Shown: positions 25,330 through 33,319 of the stretch, one piece after another
Numbering within the stretch: position 1 is the stretch's first letter
How the letters are laid out: each line of letters opens with the position of its first letter
Origin: Chitinophaga sp.
GTDB taxonomy: Bacteria; Bacteroidota; Bacteroidia; Chitinophagales; Chitinophagaceae
NCBI RefSeq assembly: GCF_017745275.1
Contig: NZ_JAGHZS010000002.1
Location: forward strand, 62,001 to 126,000
Direction: 5' to 3'
DNA length: 64,000 nt
The notes under the pieces: generated by a model
Told to the model about the DNA's origin: nothing
Database searches by the model: none
Seen by the model: the letters and a program-made list of their open reading frames with translations, nothing else
Program-made: the position numbers and the translations under genes

Positions 25330-25886
25330 TGCCAGACAATTTTGAAAGTTTTATCCAGCAGCATCGGGAAGATTTTGAGATGCCCGGTCCTTCTCCAAGG
25401 GTTTGGGATGCACTGGAGAAAGAGCTCACAACGCAAAAGAGGGGAAGGGTAGTATCGCTTTTACAGAAAAACTGGTTTAAGGCGGCGGTGATTATTGTAT
25501 TACTGGCAAATGCAGGTGCCCTGTTTTATTTCGCCAAACACAAACAGCACCAGCAACAGGAATTGGCGGTAATATCGCCGGAAATGCAGGAAGCAAAAGC
25601 TTATTATACCACCCGCATCGACGAAAAGCTGAAACTGATCAATGCCTATCCGGCAGAAGAGCTGGGGCTTGATAGTGCCGCCCGTAAAGAGTTAGAACTT
25701 CGCAACGATACCTATAAAGCGCTGGAGAAGGAATTAAAAAATAATCCCGGCAATGAAAGAATTCGCGCTGCTCTTGTACGCTACTACCAGTTGAAGCTGG
25801 ATTTACTGGACAAAATATTAGAAGAGTTACAGGCGAAGCGCGTAACTCCGGGTCATACAAAAAAGCAATATGAAGCTGAGATTTAA
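25329..25886 (+). CDS. Single-pass membrane protein, probable anti-sigma factor
   Basis: A cytoplasmic N-terminal part of about 48 residues (FESFIQQHREDFEMPGPSPRVWDALEKEL) precedes one transmembrane helix (about 50-69, FKAAVIIVLLANAGALFYF). A periplasmic helical part of about 110 residues rich in charged residues and likely coiled coil follows. The size, topology and 1-nt overlap with the ECF sigma gene suggest an anti-sigma factor, but no canonical zinc anti-sigma HxxxCxxC motif is present. Its last 17 nt overlap the next gene. Confidence 0.75.
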   Translation: MPDNFESFIQQHREDFEMPGPSPRVWDALEKELTTQKRGRVVSLLQKNWFKAAVIIVLLANAGALFYFAKHKQHQQQELAVISPEMQEAKAYYTTRIDEKLKLINAYPAEELGLDSAARKELELRNDTYKALEKELKNNPGNERIRAALVRYYQLKLDLLDKILEELQAKRVTPGHTKKQYEAEI

Positions 25887-26955
25887 ATGCTTGTTATTCC
25901 TGTTATTCCCATTACTGGCACAGGCTCACGGTGGAGGAACAGCTTACAAAAAAACAGTTGTTAAGAATTTCACGGTAAGCGATAATGCTACACTGAGTAT
26001 CGGAAATAAATATGGAAAGATCATTTTTCATACCTGGAACAAGAATGAAATAAAGGCTACCATTACGATTACGGGCTTTGGCAAAGACGATTCGCAGGCG
26101 CAGTCCATCGCAGACCTGGTAGATATTGCCACCGATAAAAGCAGCAATTCCGAGGTAGCGCTGCGTAGCGTATATGCCCCGTCTAAAGCCAGTTCTGGCT
26201 GGTTTTCCTGGGGAGGAAAAATGGATTCAAAAGACTATGTGAATATTGATTACGACGTATACATTCCGCAAAGCCTGCAGAAGTTGTTAGTGGATAATCA
26301 GTTTGGAGATGTGATTGCCGACAAATTTACTTTTCCTGCTTCGCTGAATCTGAACTATTGCACATTTGATATCAGGGAGGCGGAAGACCTCAGCTTCAGG
26401 ATCAACTACTGTGACAAAGGAAAAATCGGGAAAGCCGGTAAGGTAGATGTACGCGGCAACTATTCCACTATCCGCGCAGATCAGTTGCGGGGGCTGGAAA
26501 CCAATTCTAACTATAGTGAATATGTGGTTGGAAAAGTAGGTAGCCTGAAAGTAGCGGCCAACTATGATGATTATAAAATTGAGACAGCAGAGCAGGTAGA
26601 GGGACGTTGTACCTATTCTGATGTGAGAGTAGGAGAACTGCTGCAGGCTGTTAGTTTAAGAATGACTTATGGAGATGTGAAAATAGTAAAGGTAAGTACC
26701 GGGTTTAAACAGGCTTATCTGCAGCTCACTTATTCCGATGCAAAAATAGTTTTCACCCGTAAGCAGCCGTTGTCTATTAATGCGAACCTGGTAAACGGAG
26801 ACCTCAGTACAGGTGGATTGGAGCTGAAGAATGTGGTATCTAACCGGCGGGGATCGAATTTGACGTACTCCGCGTTGTCGGCCACCGGAAATGAATCATC
26901 TCCCAATATAAAAATACAGGGAACTAACTCAGACGTTAATCTTGATGTTCAATAA
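25870..26955 (+). CDS. Exported beta-solenoid-like protein (DUF4097-like)
   Basis: The signal peptide MKLRFKCLLFLLFPLLAQAHG is followed by about 340 residues of short beta strands with repeated patterns such as NQFGDVIADKF, NYCTFDIREAED, NYSTIRADQL, NYSEYVVGKVG, NYDDYKIETAEQ and TYGDVKIVKVS. This resembles DUF4097/GIN-type beta-helix proteins of the envelope. Start overlaps the anti-sigma-like gene by 17 nt, so they share a transcript. Function is unknown; a structural or sensory surface role is inferred from the operon. Confidence 0.8.
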   Translation: MKLRFKCLLFLLFPLLAQAHGGGTAYKKTVVKNFTVSDNATLSIGNKYGKIIFHTWNKNEIKATITITGFGKDDSQAQSIADLVDIATDKSSNSEVALRSVYAPSKASSGWFSWGGKMDSKDYVNIDYDVYIPQSLQKLLVDNQFGDVIADKFTFPASLNLNYCTFDIREAEDLSFRINYCDKGKIGKAGKVDVRGNYSTIRADQLRGLETNSNYSEYVVGKVGSLKVAANYDDYKIETAEQVEGRCTYSDVRVGELLQAVSLRMTYGDVKIVKVSTGFKQAYLQLTYSDAKIVFTRKQPLSINANLVNGDLSTGGLELKNVVSNRRGSNLTYSALSATGNESSPNIKIQGTNSDVNLDVQ

Positions 26956-26996
26956 AAAAAAACGCCATTCTATTTTTTTAAAAATTTGTTACACAT

Positions 26997-27731
26997 ATGA
27001 AACGTATCAGTACCTTTTTAATGTTAGCCCTGCCTTTAATATTTGCGGTGGGTGTATTGGCTTCCTTCAAAAACATCACCCAGGAACGGGTAACAGGAAA
27101 CGGGAATGTAAAAGAAGAATCACGGGATGCCAGCTCCTTTAAGGATATCAGCACTTCCGGTATATATAAAGTGGTAATTACGCAGGGGAATAATCATAGT
27201 ATCAGGATAGAGGCGGAAGAGAATCTGCTGCCTTATATCATCACTGAAATCAAGGGTGACGAACTCCGTATTTATTCTAAAAAAGGATATAACATCCAGC
27301 CTACAAAGGGAGTTAAAGTATATGTGACCCTGCAGCAGGTAGATAAATTGTCTGCCAGTGGAGCCGGAGGGTATAGTAATACAGGTGTTTTAAACAGCGA
27401 TCGTATTCAACTGCAGTTCAGCGGGGCAGCAGATGCCAATCTGAATATCAAGACAAAGAAACTGGATGTAGGCTTGTCCGGCGCCAGCAATATCAAGCTG
27501 AAAGGCAGCTCTGATAAAGCGGAGTATGGTATATCCGGTGCAGCAGATATCCAGGCCCTGGACTTATCTTCCGATGATGTTTCCGTGGATATTTCCGGTA
27601 CTGGTAAAGCACAGGTATTTGCACAGAAGAAACTGGCCGCCAGCATTTCCGGCATGGGGTCTATAAAATATAAAGGCGATCCGGGCGTAACAAAGTCTAT
27701 CTCAGGCATGGGCCGGATCAGCAAAATTTAG
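26997..27731 (+). CDS. Head GIN domain protein (DUF2807)
   Basis: The signal peptide MKRISTFLMLALPLIFAVGVLA is followed by a DUF2807 domain (about residues 45-240): FKDISTSGIYKVVITQGNNH, LSASGAGGYSNTG, then repeated SGAADANLN, LSGASNIKLKG, ISGAADIQ, ISGMGSIKYKG. Such auto-transporter-adhesin-like beta solenoids are common in Bacteroidota envelopes. It is the last gene of the ECF sigma operon, ending at a strong terminator at 27761. Partner or ligand unknown. Confidence 0.9.
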   Translation: MKRISTFLMLALPLIFAVGVLASFKNITQERVTGNGNVKEESRDASSFKDISTSGIYKVVITQGNNHSIRIEAEENLLPYIITEIKGDELRIYSKKGYNIQPTKGVKVYVTLQQVDKLSASGAGGYSNTGVLNSDRIQLQFSGAADANLNIKTKKLDVGLSGASNIKLKGSSDKAEYGISGAADIQALDLSSDDVSVDISGTGKAQVFAQKKLAASISGMGSIKYKGDPGVTKSISGMGRISKI

Positions 27732-27760
27732 TAACAAGTTAGATTTAGAGTATATATGCG

Positions 27761-27792
27761 GCAGGTAGTTCTCTACCTGCTTTTTCTTTTTT
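27761..27792 (+). terminator. Terminator of the ECF sigma operon
   Basis: 8-bp stem GCAGGTAG/CTACCTGC (27761-27768 with 27773-27780) followed by TTTTTCTTTTTT. A TATATTTG -7 element for the next gene begins at 27792. Confidence 0.88.
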
Positions 27793-27824
27793 ATATTTGC
27801 TGTTCGAATATAAAATTTTAAGTT

Positions 27825-28316
27825 ATGCCGTCCTTTGATATTGTTAGTAAAGTAGATTTACAGACACTGGATAATGCCATTAACACGGTGAAAAAGGAAA
27901 TTACCAACCGGTACGATTTCAAAGGTTCACATGTGGAAATAGCGCTGAATAAGAAAGAATTGGTGCTGAATATAGAAGTAGACAGTGATATGAAGCTGGG
28001 ACAGGTACTGGATGTACTGGTGAGCCGTACTATGCGTCAGGGGTTGGATGCTTCCATCTATGATATGAGTAAGGAACCATACCAGAGTGGTAAGGTATTT
28101 AAGAAAGATATACCGGTGCGGAATGGTATTAAGCAGGAAGATGCCAAGAAGATTGTGAAAATGATCAAAGACGCAGGTTTAAAGGTACAGGCGGCCATTA
28201 TGGACGATATTGTGCGGGTAACCGGTAAAAAAATTGATGACTTACAGGAAGTTATACAAAAGGCAAAGGAGTCCAACCTGGGTATACCTTTGCAGTACAT
28301 TAACATGAAATCCTGA
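27825..28316 (+). CDS. yajQ: YajQ family nucleotide-binding protein
   Basis: A 163-residue protein with the YajQ start MPSFDIVSKVDLQTLDNAIN, TNRYDFKGSHVEIALNKKE, and C-terminal KIVKMIKDAGLKVQAAIMDD. YajQ proteins are two-domain RNP-like folds that bind nucleotides; in Xanthomonas the homologue binds cyclic di-GMP. Which ligand it binds here is not visible. A TATATTTG -7 element lies at 27792-27799. It is monocistronic. Confidence 0.94.
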   Translation: MPSFDIVSKVDLQTLDNAINTVKKEITNRYDFKGSHVEIALNKKELVLNIEVDSDMKLGQVLDVLVSRTMRQGLDASIYDMSKEPYQSGKVFKKDIPVRNGIKQEDAKKIVKMIKDAGLKVQAAIMDDIVRVTGKKIDDLQEVIQKAKESNLGIPLQYINMKS

Positions 28317-28333
28317 TTTTTTTACGAATAATC

Positions 28334-28364
28334 TTTGGGTGTTAAAGAAAATTAGTTAACTTTG
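28334..28364 (+). promoter_or_regulatory. Promoter of rpmE2
   Basis: TTTG (28334-28337), 19-bp spacer and TAACTTTG (28357-28364): a perfect Bacteroidota promoter. The leader to the L31 start is about 20 nt. Confidence 0.8.
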
Positions 28365-28390
28365 CACCCTGTATTTACAATAATTTTGAT

Positions 28391-28642
28391 ATGAAACAGG
28401 GAATCCATCCAGAAAGTTACAGATTTGTGATATTTAAAGATATGTCAAACGGTGACAGCTTTTTAAGCCGCTCTACTGCTCCTTCCAAAGAAACTGCAAA
28501 GTGGGAAGATGGCAACGAGTATCCGTTGATTAAGTTGGAAATTTCCAATACTTCTCATCCTTTTTATACTGGTAAGAACGTATTGGTGGATACCGCAGGA
28601 CGTATTGATAAATTCAACAAGCGCTATGCTAAGAAAGCATAA
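28391..28642 (+). CDS. rpmE2: 50S ribosomal protein L31 type B
   Basis: An 83-residue L31 of the C-minus (type B) form. It opens [21 protein letters not shown] and lacks the CxxC zinc pairs of type A L31. [21 protein letters not shown] and the end FNKRYAKKA are typical. It has its own promoter and terminator. Many bacteria keep both types and switch to type B when zinc is low; here no type A gene is in view. Confidence 0.96.
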   Translation: MKQGIHPESYRFVIFKDMSNGDSFLSRSTAPSKETAKWEDGNEYPLIKLEISNTSHPFYTGKNVLVDTAGRIDKFNKRYAKKA

Positions 28643-28668
28643 TTGCTAAGTAAAATATTTTTTAGTTA

Positions 28669-28700
28669 AATCCCATCGGCGTGTCGATGGGATTTTCTAT
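28669..28700 (+). terminator. Terminator of rpmE2
   Basis: Perfect 10-bp stem AATCCCATCG (28669-28678) with CGATGGGATT (28685-28694), then TTCTATTTT. Confidence 0.88.
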
Positions 28701-28711
28701 TTTAGCCACTT

Positions 28712-29890
28712 ATGGAGCGTAATTATATTCTTTTTGACACGCCCGTACGTGAACTGTTATACCCTTTTACGCATACCAGACCTATTGCCGCCTGTAGAGT
28801 AGGGATACTCACTATACAGGAAAAATGGGAACGCTGGCTGGGTACAGGAGTAAGTCATTTTACTGTACCGCACTTACAGGAAAAGTTTCCTTTGCTGCAC
28901 AAAGCCAGCAACACCGTCAATATTTTATTGAGCGGACATATATTACCTGATGCCGGGTTAGTAGCAGCCATTGCTGCGCTGGAGCCGAACGAGGAGCTAT
29001 ATAAAGACCAGCAATTACTGGCCAAAGCCGTATTGGGAGCGGATGTACCGTTTCTGCAGGCAGGCGGCCGGAAAAATTATCCGGGGGAAGTACTGGGAAT
29101 TTATAAGCCTTGGGATATCTTTGCGCTCAACGACAAAGCAATCAGGGCAGATTTTCAGTTGCTGACAGCAGGCCGGACGTCGGCGTCTTTAACACACACC
29201 AATCAACAAATCAATCATACGGACATTTTCCTGGAACCAGGTGCGAAGGTTTCGTGCAGCGTGCTCAATGCCAGTACCGGGCCTATTTATATAGGAAAAG
29301 ATGCGGAAGTGATGGAAGGGTGTTTGATCAGGGGGCCTTTTGCTTTGGGAGAAGGAGCCGTGTTGAAGATGGGAACCAAAGTATATGGTGCCACATCACT
29401 GGGGCCGTTTTGTACCGGAGGAGGTGAAATCAAGAACAGCGTGATGTTTGGTTATTCCAACAAGGGACACGATGGTTACCTTGGAGATGCTGTGATAGGA
29501 GAGTGGTGTAACCTGGGGGCGAATACATCCTGTTCCAATCTGAAGAATAATGTGTCGACCGTGAAGGTATGGGAAGAAGCCAGTGGTACTGCGGTGGCGG
29601 CAGGTAAAAAATGTGGGGTGTTAATGGGCGATTATAGTCGCTGTGGCATTAATACCATGTTGAATACCGGCACTGTGATCGGCGTATCCTGCAATGTATT
29701 TGGCGGGCATTTTCCGCCGAAATTTGTGCCTTCTTTCAGTTGGGGCCATCAGGAGGTTTACCGGTTGCCGGAAGCGCTGAAAGATGCCGGAAACTGGATG
29801 GCATTAAAGGGGCATACCTTATCAGAAAAGGAGCAGGCGGTATTGACGGCATTATATGAATTAACACATCAGAAAGACCTTAAAACTTAA
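28712..29890 (+). CDS. GlmU-like putative sugar nucleotidyltransferase with left-handed beta helix
   Basis: A 392-residue protein whose N-terminal half (MERNYILFDTPVRELLYPFTHTRPIAACRVG) matches the Bacteroidota 'GlmU family' with a degenerate nucleotidyltransferase domain. The C-terminal half has hexapeptide repeats (IYIGKDAEVMEGCLIRGPF, VIGEWCNLGANTSCSNLKN, GTVIGVSCNVFGGHFP), as in sugar-nucleotide acyl- and nucleotidyltransferases. It may make an activated sugar for the envelope. The substrate is unknown. tpiA follows after 13 nt, so they are cotranscribed. Confidence 0.85.
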   Translation: MERNYILFDTPVRELLYPFTHTRPIAACRVGILTIQEKWERWLGTGVSHFTVPHLQEKFPLLHKASNTVNILLSGHILPDAGLVAAIAALEPNEELYKDQQLLAKAVLGADVPFLQAGGRKNYPGEVLGIYKPWDIFALNDKAIRADFQLLTAGRTSASLTHTNQQINHTDIFLEPGAKVSCSVLNASTGPIYIGKDAEVMEGCLIRGPFALGEGAVLKMGTKVYGATSLGPFCTGGGEIKNSVMFGYSNKGHDGYLGDAVIGEWCNLGANTSCSNLKNNVSTVKVWEEASGTAVAAGKKCGVLMGDYSRCGINTMLNTGTVIGVSCNVFGGHFPPKFVPSFSWGHQEVYRLPEALKDAGNWMALKGHTLSEKEQAVLTALYELTHQKDLKT

Positions 29891-29903
29891 TATCACAGTA
29901 TTT

Positions 29904-30665
29904 ATGAGAAAGAAAATTGTTGCAGGTAACTGGAAAATGAATCTTACGCTGGCGCAAGGCGAGCAGTTGATCAACGACATACTGCAGGCCGGACTTACCT
30001 TGAAAGAAGGACAGGAAGTAGTAGTAGCTACGCCTTTTCCTTATTTACTGAAAGCAAAAGCGTTGCTGAAAAACTATCCTGGTTTTTATGTAGCTGCACA
30101 GAACTGCCACAGTGAAAAGTCTGGTGCCTATACTGGCGAAGTATCTGCAGAAATGCTGCAATCAATAGGAGTAGATTATGTGATTCTGGGTCACTCTGAG
30201 AGAAGAGAATATTTCCAGGAAAGCAATGCTATGCTGGCAAAGAAAATCGACCAGGCACTGGCCAATGGACTGAAGCCCATCTTCTGTTGTGGAGAGCCGC
30301 TGGAAGTAAGACAGGCGGAAACACAAAACGCTTATGTAGCGAAACAACTGGAAGAAAGCCTGTATCACCTGACTGCAGAGCAGTTGAAACAGGTAGTGAT
30401 TGCATATGAGCCTATCTGGGCTATTGGTACCGGGCTTACTGCCAGCGCTGCGCAGGCGCAGGATATGCATGCCTTTATCCGTTCACAGATCGCGAATAAA
30501 TTTGGCCGTGAAGCTGGTTTACATATTTCTGTTTTGTACGGTGGTAGTGCAAAACCTGGTAATGCAGCAGAGCTGTTTTCCTGCCCTGATGTAGACGGAG
30601 GCCTGATTGGTGGTGCATCTTTAGTGGCTGCTGATTTTGTATCTATTATAGAAAAATTATCGTAG
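29904..30665 (+). CDS. tpiA: Triosephosphate isomerase
   Basis: Interconverts dihydroxyacetone phosphate and glyceraldehyde-3-phosphate in glycolysis. Catalytic residues are visible: Lys11 in VAGNWKMN, His97 in ILGHSERR and Glu169 in AYEPIWAIGTG. The phosphate-binding end is LYGGSAKPGNA and GGLIGGASL. The length of 253 is normal for a dimeric TIM. It lies downstream of the GlmU-like gene and ends with a strong terminator. Confidence 0.98.
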   Translation: MRKKIVAGNWKMNLTLAQGEQLINDILQAGLTLKEGQEVVVATPFPYLLKAKALLKNYPGFYVAAQNCHSEKSGAYTGEVSAEMLQSIGVDYVILGHSERREYFQESNAMLAKKIDQALANGLKPIFCCGEPLEVRQAETQNAYVAKQLEESLYHLTAEQLKQVVIAYEPIWAIGTGLTASAAQAQDMHAFIRSQIANKFGREAGLHISVLYGGSAKPGNAAELFSCPDVDGGLIGGASLVAADFVSIIEKLS

Positions 30666-30683
30666 GCAATTATATTATTTGCG

Positions 30684-30726
30684 AAAGGGCTATCTCTGAC
30701 AATGTGGGAGATAGCCCTTTTTATTT
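30684..30726 (+). terminator. Terminator of tpiA
   Basis: Perfect 13-bp stem AAAGGGCTATCTC (30684-30696) with GAGATAGCCCTTT (30708-30720), followed by TTATTT. Confidence 0.9.
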
Positions 30727-30814
30727 CGTATAAATTGAAATGAGCTGGTATTGGCAGCCGGGGAATATTCGCGATATTGTTGCTGATTTCCCTGTTGAAG
30801 ATAAAAGCAATGGT

Positions 30815-31339
30815 ATGAAAACGGCAAGACTCATTTTAGCAAAGCCTGCACTGGAAGATGTAACCACTTACTTTGAAATTTATGGCGACATCCGCACCAA
30901 TCTGTATAATCCTTTTGGTCCTGTCCCTGATATTACTGCGGCGAAGGCCAATATGAGGAAGTTTACAACACACTGGGAACAATATGGTTTCGGGCCCTGG
31001 AAAATCAGCCTGGAAAGCAAGCCGGAAGAGATTATTGGATATGGAGGACTGAGTCATAAAATGTACGGTGATGTTGACAGAATAAATGTGGGGTATAGAT
31101 TTGCAGAAAGTGCCTGGGGAAAAGGGTATGCGACAGAATTCTGTAAGGCAGCCATCCAATATGGATTTGAGGAGTTAAATTTTCCGGAGATATATGCAGT
31201 GGTAAGGCCTGTTAACCTGGCATCCATTAAGGTGTTGGAAAAGTCTGATATGGTGTTGAACGGTGAGCTGGATGATGTACCTGGCCAGGTAAAGAGCCTG
31301 GTGTATTATATCCGTAAAGCGGATCCATATGCATTATAA
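30815..31339 (+). CDS. GNAT family N-acetyltransferase
   Basis: Acetyltransf_3-type enzyme using acetyl-CoA. It starts MKTARLILAKPALEDV as usual for RimJ/RimL-like members. The acetyl-CoA loop is in INVGYRFAESAWGKGYATEF (R/Q-x-x-G-x-G/A as SAWGKGYA), and PVNLASIKVLEKSDM matches the C-terminal motif. An ATG at 30740 would add 25 residues (MSWYWQPGNIRDIV), a possible but less likely start. The substrate is unknown. It is monocistronic with a terminator at 31383. Confidence 0.88.
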   Translation: MKTARLILAKPALEDVTTYFEIYGDIRTNLYNPFGPVPDITAAKANMRKFTTHWEQYGFGPWKISLESKPEEIIGYGGLSHKMYGDVDRINVGYRFAESAWGKGYATEFCKAAIQYGFEELNFPEIYAVVRPVNLASIKVLEKSDMVLNGELDDVPGQVKSLVYYIRKADPYAL

Positions 31340-31382
31340 GAAGGTTTCATTACTATTCATTGTGCTAAGTGGCGCGATCGTG

Positions 31383-31420
31383 AGGCCTTGTAAATGTATC
31401 ATTTACAAGGCCTTTACTTT
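31383..31420 (+). terminator. Terminator of the GNAT gene
   Basis: Perfect 13-bp stem AGGCCTTGTAAAT (31383-31395) with ATTTACAAGGCCT (31401-31413), followed by TTACTTTT. Confidence 0.88.
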
Positions 31421-31584
31421 TAATAATATTTGATTGATATTCAATTAACCGCATATTTTTGATTCACTATTTTCTTTAGCAATCCTCATTTTTTTAGTAA
31501 AAAATGCTAAAAAAATTAGTATTTCCGAAAAAAGGTTGTATATTCGTATTGTCATTCTAACAGGAAGAATTAAAATATCAGGTT

Positions 31585-32181
31585 ATGAATACGAATTATG
31601 AAACTTCGGAAGAGTTATTTGATTATTTGTTGGTGGTGAATCCGGATGCAGCTGTCTCAAAGGATGTGACCCGTGTTCGTCAGTTTGTTGCCGCAGAATT
31701 AAATGATGTGGGAATGTCGGGAGCGCCGGTTCATGTGGCGTTGTTCAGATCAGCCTTCCCTGAGCGTTTTCAGGAAGATTTTATCAGCATGCTGGAAGAG
31801 GTAGCGCGTAAGCAGGCGGGATTTGCCGTTTATACCTCTAAAATGGATGCTTTCAGACATGCAGACGGACATAACAGTGTTTTCATCAATGTGGCGAACC
31901 CCAAGCCACTGATTGAGCTGCACCGTAGTATCATGCAGGCGTTTGAGCTAAAGCCGCAGTCTTTCAAACCACATATTATGTTGGCAAGAGGGTTGCAGGA
32001 TGCGGAAGTCAACATGGTAATGCCTTTGCTGGCACAGCAGTTATTTGTACGCAGCTTTAATTGTCATTGTTTTAGTTTGCTGAAACGACCTGCTGCAGGT
32101 GGTAAATATGAACGCATTAAAGACTTTGTTTTTGGAGATATTGAGCACATGGTAGGTTCATTGTTCAATTACGCTGCATAA
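31585..32181 (+). CDS. 2H phosphoesterase (2'-5' RNA ligase superfamily)
   Basis: Two histidine motifs of the 2H fold are present: PVHVALFRS with His50 and FKPHIMLAR with His130. They sit about 80 residues apart as in LigT/2'-5' RNA ligase-like proteins, which act on 2'-5' or cyclic phosphodiester bonds. The protein is soluble, 198 residues. Only one copy is in the window and no tRNA-processing gene adjoins, so the substrate is open. The upstream gap is AT-rich. Confidence 0.82.
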   Translation: MNTNYETSEELFDYLLVVNPDAAVSKDVTRVRQFVAAELNDVGMSGAPVHVALFRSAFPERFQEDFISMLEEVARKQAGFAVYTSKMDAFRHADGHNSVFINVANPKPLIELHRSIMQAFELKPQSFKPHIMLARGLQDAEVNMVMPLLAQQLFVRSFNCHCFSLLKRPAAGGKYERIKDFVFGDIEHMVGSLFNYAA

Positions 32182-32670
32182 GCAACCATCATATTGTCTG
32201 ATTCAGGATTGCCGGGTGGTAGATTCGCAGAATGAATGGATTGTAGGCGGAGAAAAATAATTTGTTATCCCCTATATCAATGTTCATCAGTGTTTGTTTC
32301 CCTCAAGTTAACCATCCTTTTATACTGTTGCTGTTGCAATCTGTTGTTTTGCCATCCATACCTGGCGATCAGCCATTGCAGCTGTTATTGATCCGTTAGC
32401 ATTCCCATTTTCAACATGCTGCGCATCTATTGATCCGGCAAATCCTGGTTCAGATAGTCATATTTATTCGTCCATCTTTTGGGAGCTGGTGAGGCGTCTG
32501 TTCCTTCTACCCTTTTTATGGGCCTGTTACTATTTAATCCCTTTTGTAATAAGTTTTTTAGTTGTTTGTATCTTAGCGGAAATTTTGAATGTATTTAAGA
32601 ATGTGTCCTTCTTCATTTGTATAGCACGCAGTCGGAATAGGACAACAACCGCGTTAATCGAGTAAATTTT
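32182..32670. other. 489-bp gene-free stretch before acylphosphatase
   Basis: No convincing gene. A weak promoter candidate (TTTG at about 32544 and TATCTTAG near 32570, spacer about 22) points to the acylphosphatase gene. Two open frames of about 50 and 35 codons on the minus strand, interrupted by stop codons and lacking a start, could be decayed coding sequence but are also within chance. Confidence 0.5.
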
Positions 32671-32958
32671 ATGGCAACTAAGACAATTGTACACAAGGAA
32701 ATTATTGTGAAAGGCCGTGTGCAGGGAGTAGGGTTCAGAGCTAATGCAAAACGCGTAGCCGACTCAATGAAAGTACAGGGACAAGTGAAAAATCTGTTGG
32801 ACGGAAATGTATGGATTCTGGCAGAAGCAGAAGAATCTGTTATGGAAGACTTTATCGACTGGTGTAAATCAGGTCCTGCTATGGCAGCAGTGAAGGAATT
32901 AGATATTACCACCGGTGAAGTACAACATATTAAAGGCTTTACTATCCTTTATTCATAA
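32671..32958 (+). CDS. acyP: Acylphosphatase
   Basis: Small hydrolase of acyl phosphates. The phosphate-binding motif GRVQGVGFRANAKRVA has the catalytic Arg23, and the catalytic Asn41 is in VKNLLDGNVWILAE. The 95-residue length is normal. It is followed by a long inverted repeat terminator at 33072. Confidence 0.95.
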   Translation: MATKTIVHKEIIVKGRVQGVGFRANAKRVADSMKVQGQVKNLLDGNVWILAEAEESVMEDFIDWCKSGPAMAAVKELDITTGEVQHIKGFTILYS

Positions 32959-33071
32959 ATCCCTGGTTCGGTTTAACAGCGGGTGTTCAGATACCTATGC
33001 CCCCGGAGCTTTTAGCTTTTGGCTATAAGCATTTAGAAATCGCAGTAAAAAAGTTAACCAGAACCTTTTAG

Positions 33072-33140
33072 GCGCAAAGAAATTTAACGGAGCAACGCAA
33101 CTGAATACAACCGTTTAAATTTCTTTGCGCTTTTATTATT
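33072..33140 (+). terminator. Long hairpin terminator after acyP
   Basis: Left arm GCGCAAAGAAATTTAACGG (33072-33090) pairs with 33111-33130 with one bulged T; loop of 20 nt; followed by TTTTATTATTT. The rest of the 361-bp gap (32959-33319) holds AGCTTTTAGC-type words at 33007-33034 and another hairpin at 33270. Confidence 0.75.
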
Positions 33141-33269
33141 TAAGCGCGTAGCGATTAATGTTGCGACATCACATCTGCTGCCTGATAGCTGAAAGTGCGT
33201 CCTAAGGGAGCTTGACGGAGGGGAGCAGCTTTATGTAGCCCTTATTTTCCAGTAATATACTACAAACAG

Positions 33270-33302
33270 AAAGGGTAGCCACCGTTGAGGAAGCTACCCT
33301 TT
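33270..33302. terminator. Hairpin after the C1 peptidase gene
   Basis: 10-bp stem AAAGGGTAGC (33270-33279) with GCTACCCTTT (33293-33302), just beyond the stop of the minus-strand peptidase gene. Only a weak T-stretch follows, so terminator function is probable but unproven. Confidence 0.6.
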
Positions 33303-33319
33303 CTATTGCGGATCATCGC

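Noticed and set aside
30740..30814. A longer GNAT protein starting at 30740
   Set aside because: The extra 25 residues do not resemble family sequence; MKTARLIL at 30815 is the usual family start. It is kept only as an alternative.
32182..32670. A decayed gene on the minus strand before acylphosphatase
   Set aside because: Frames of about 50 and 35 codons exist but have in-frame stops and no start, and similar open frames occur on the plus strand. Chance is an adequate explanation.
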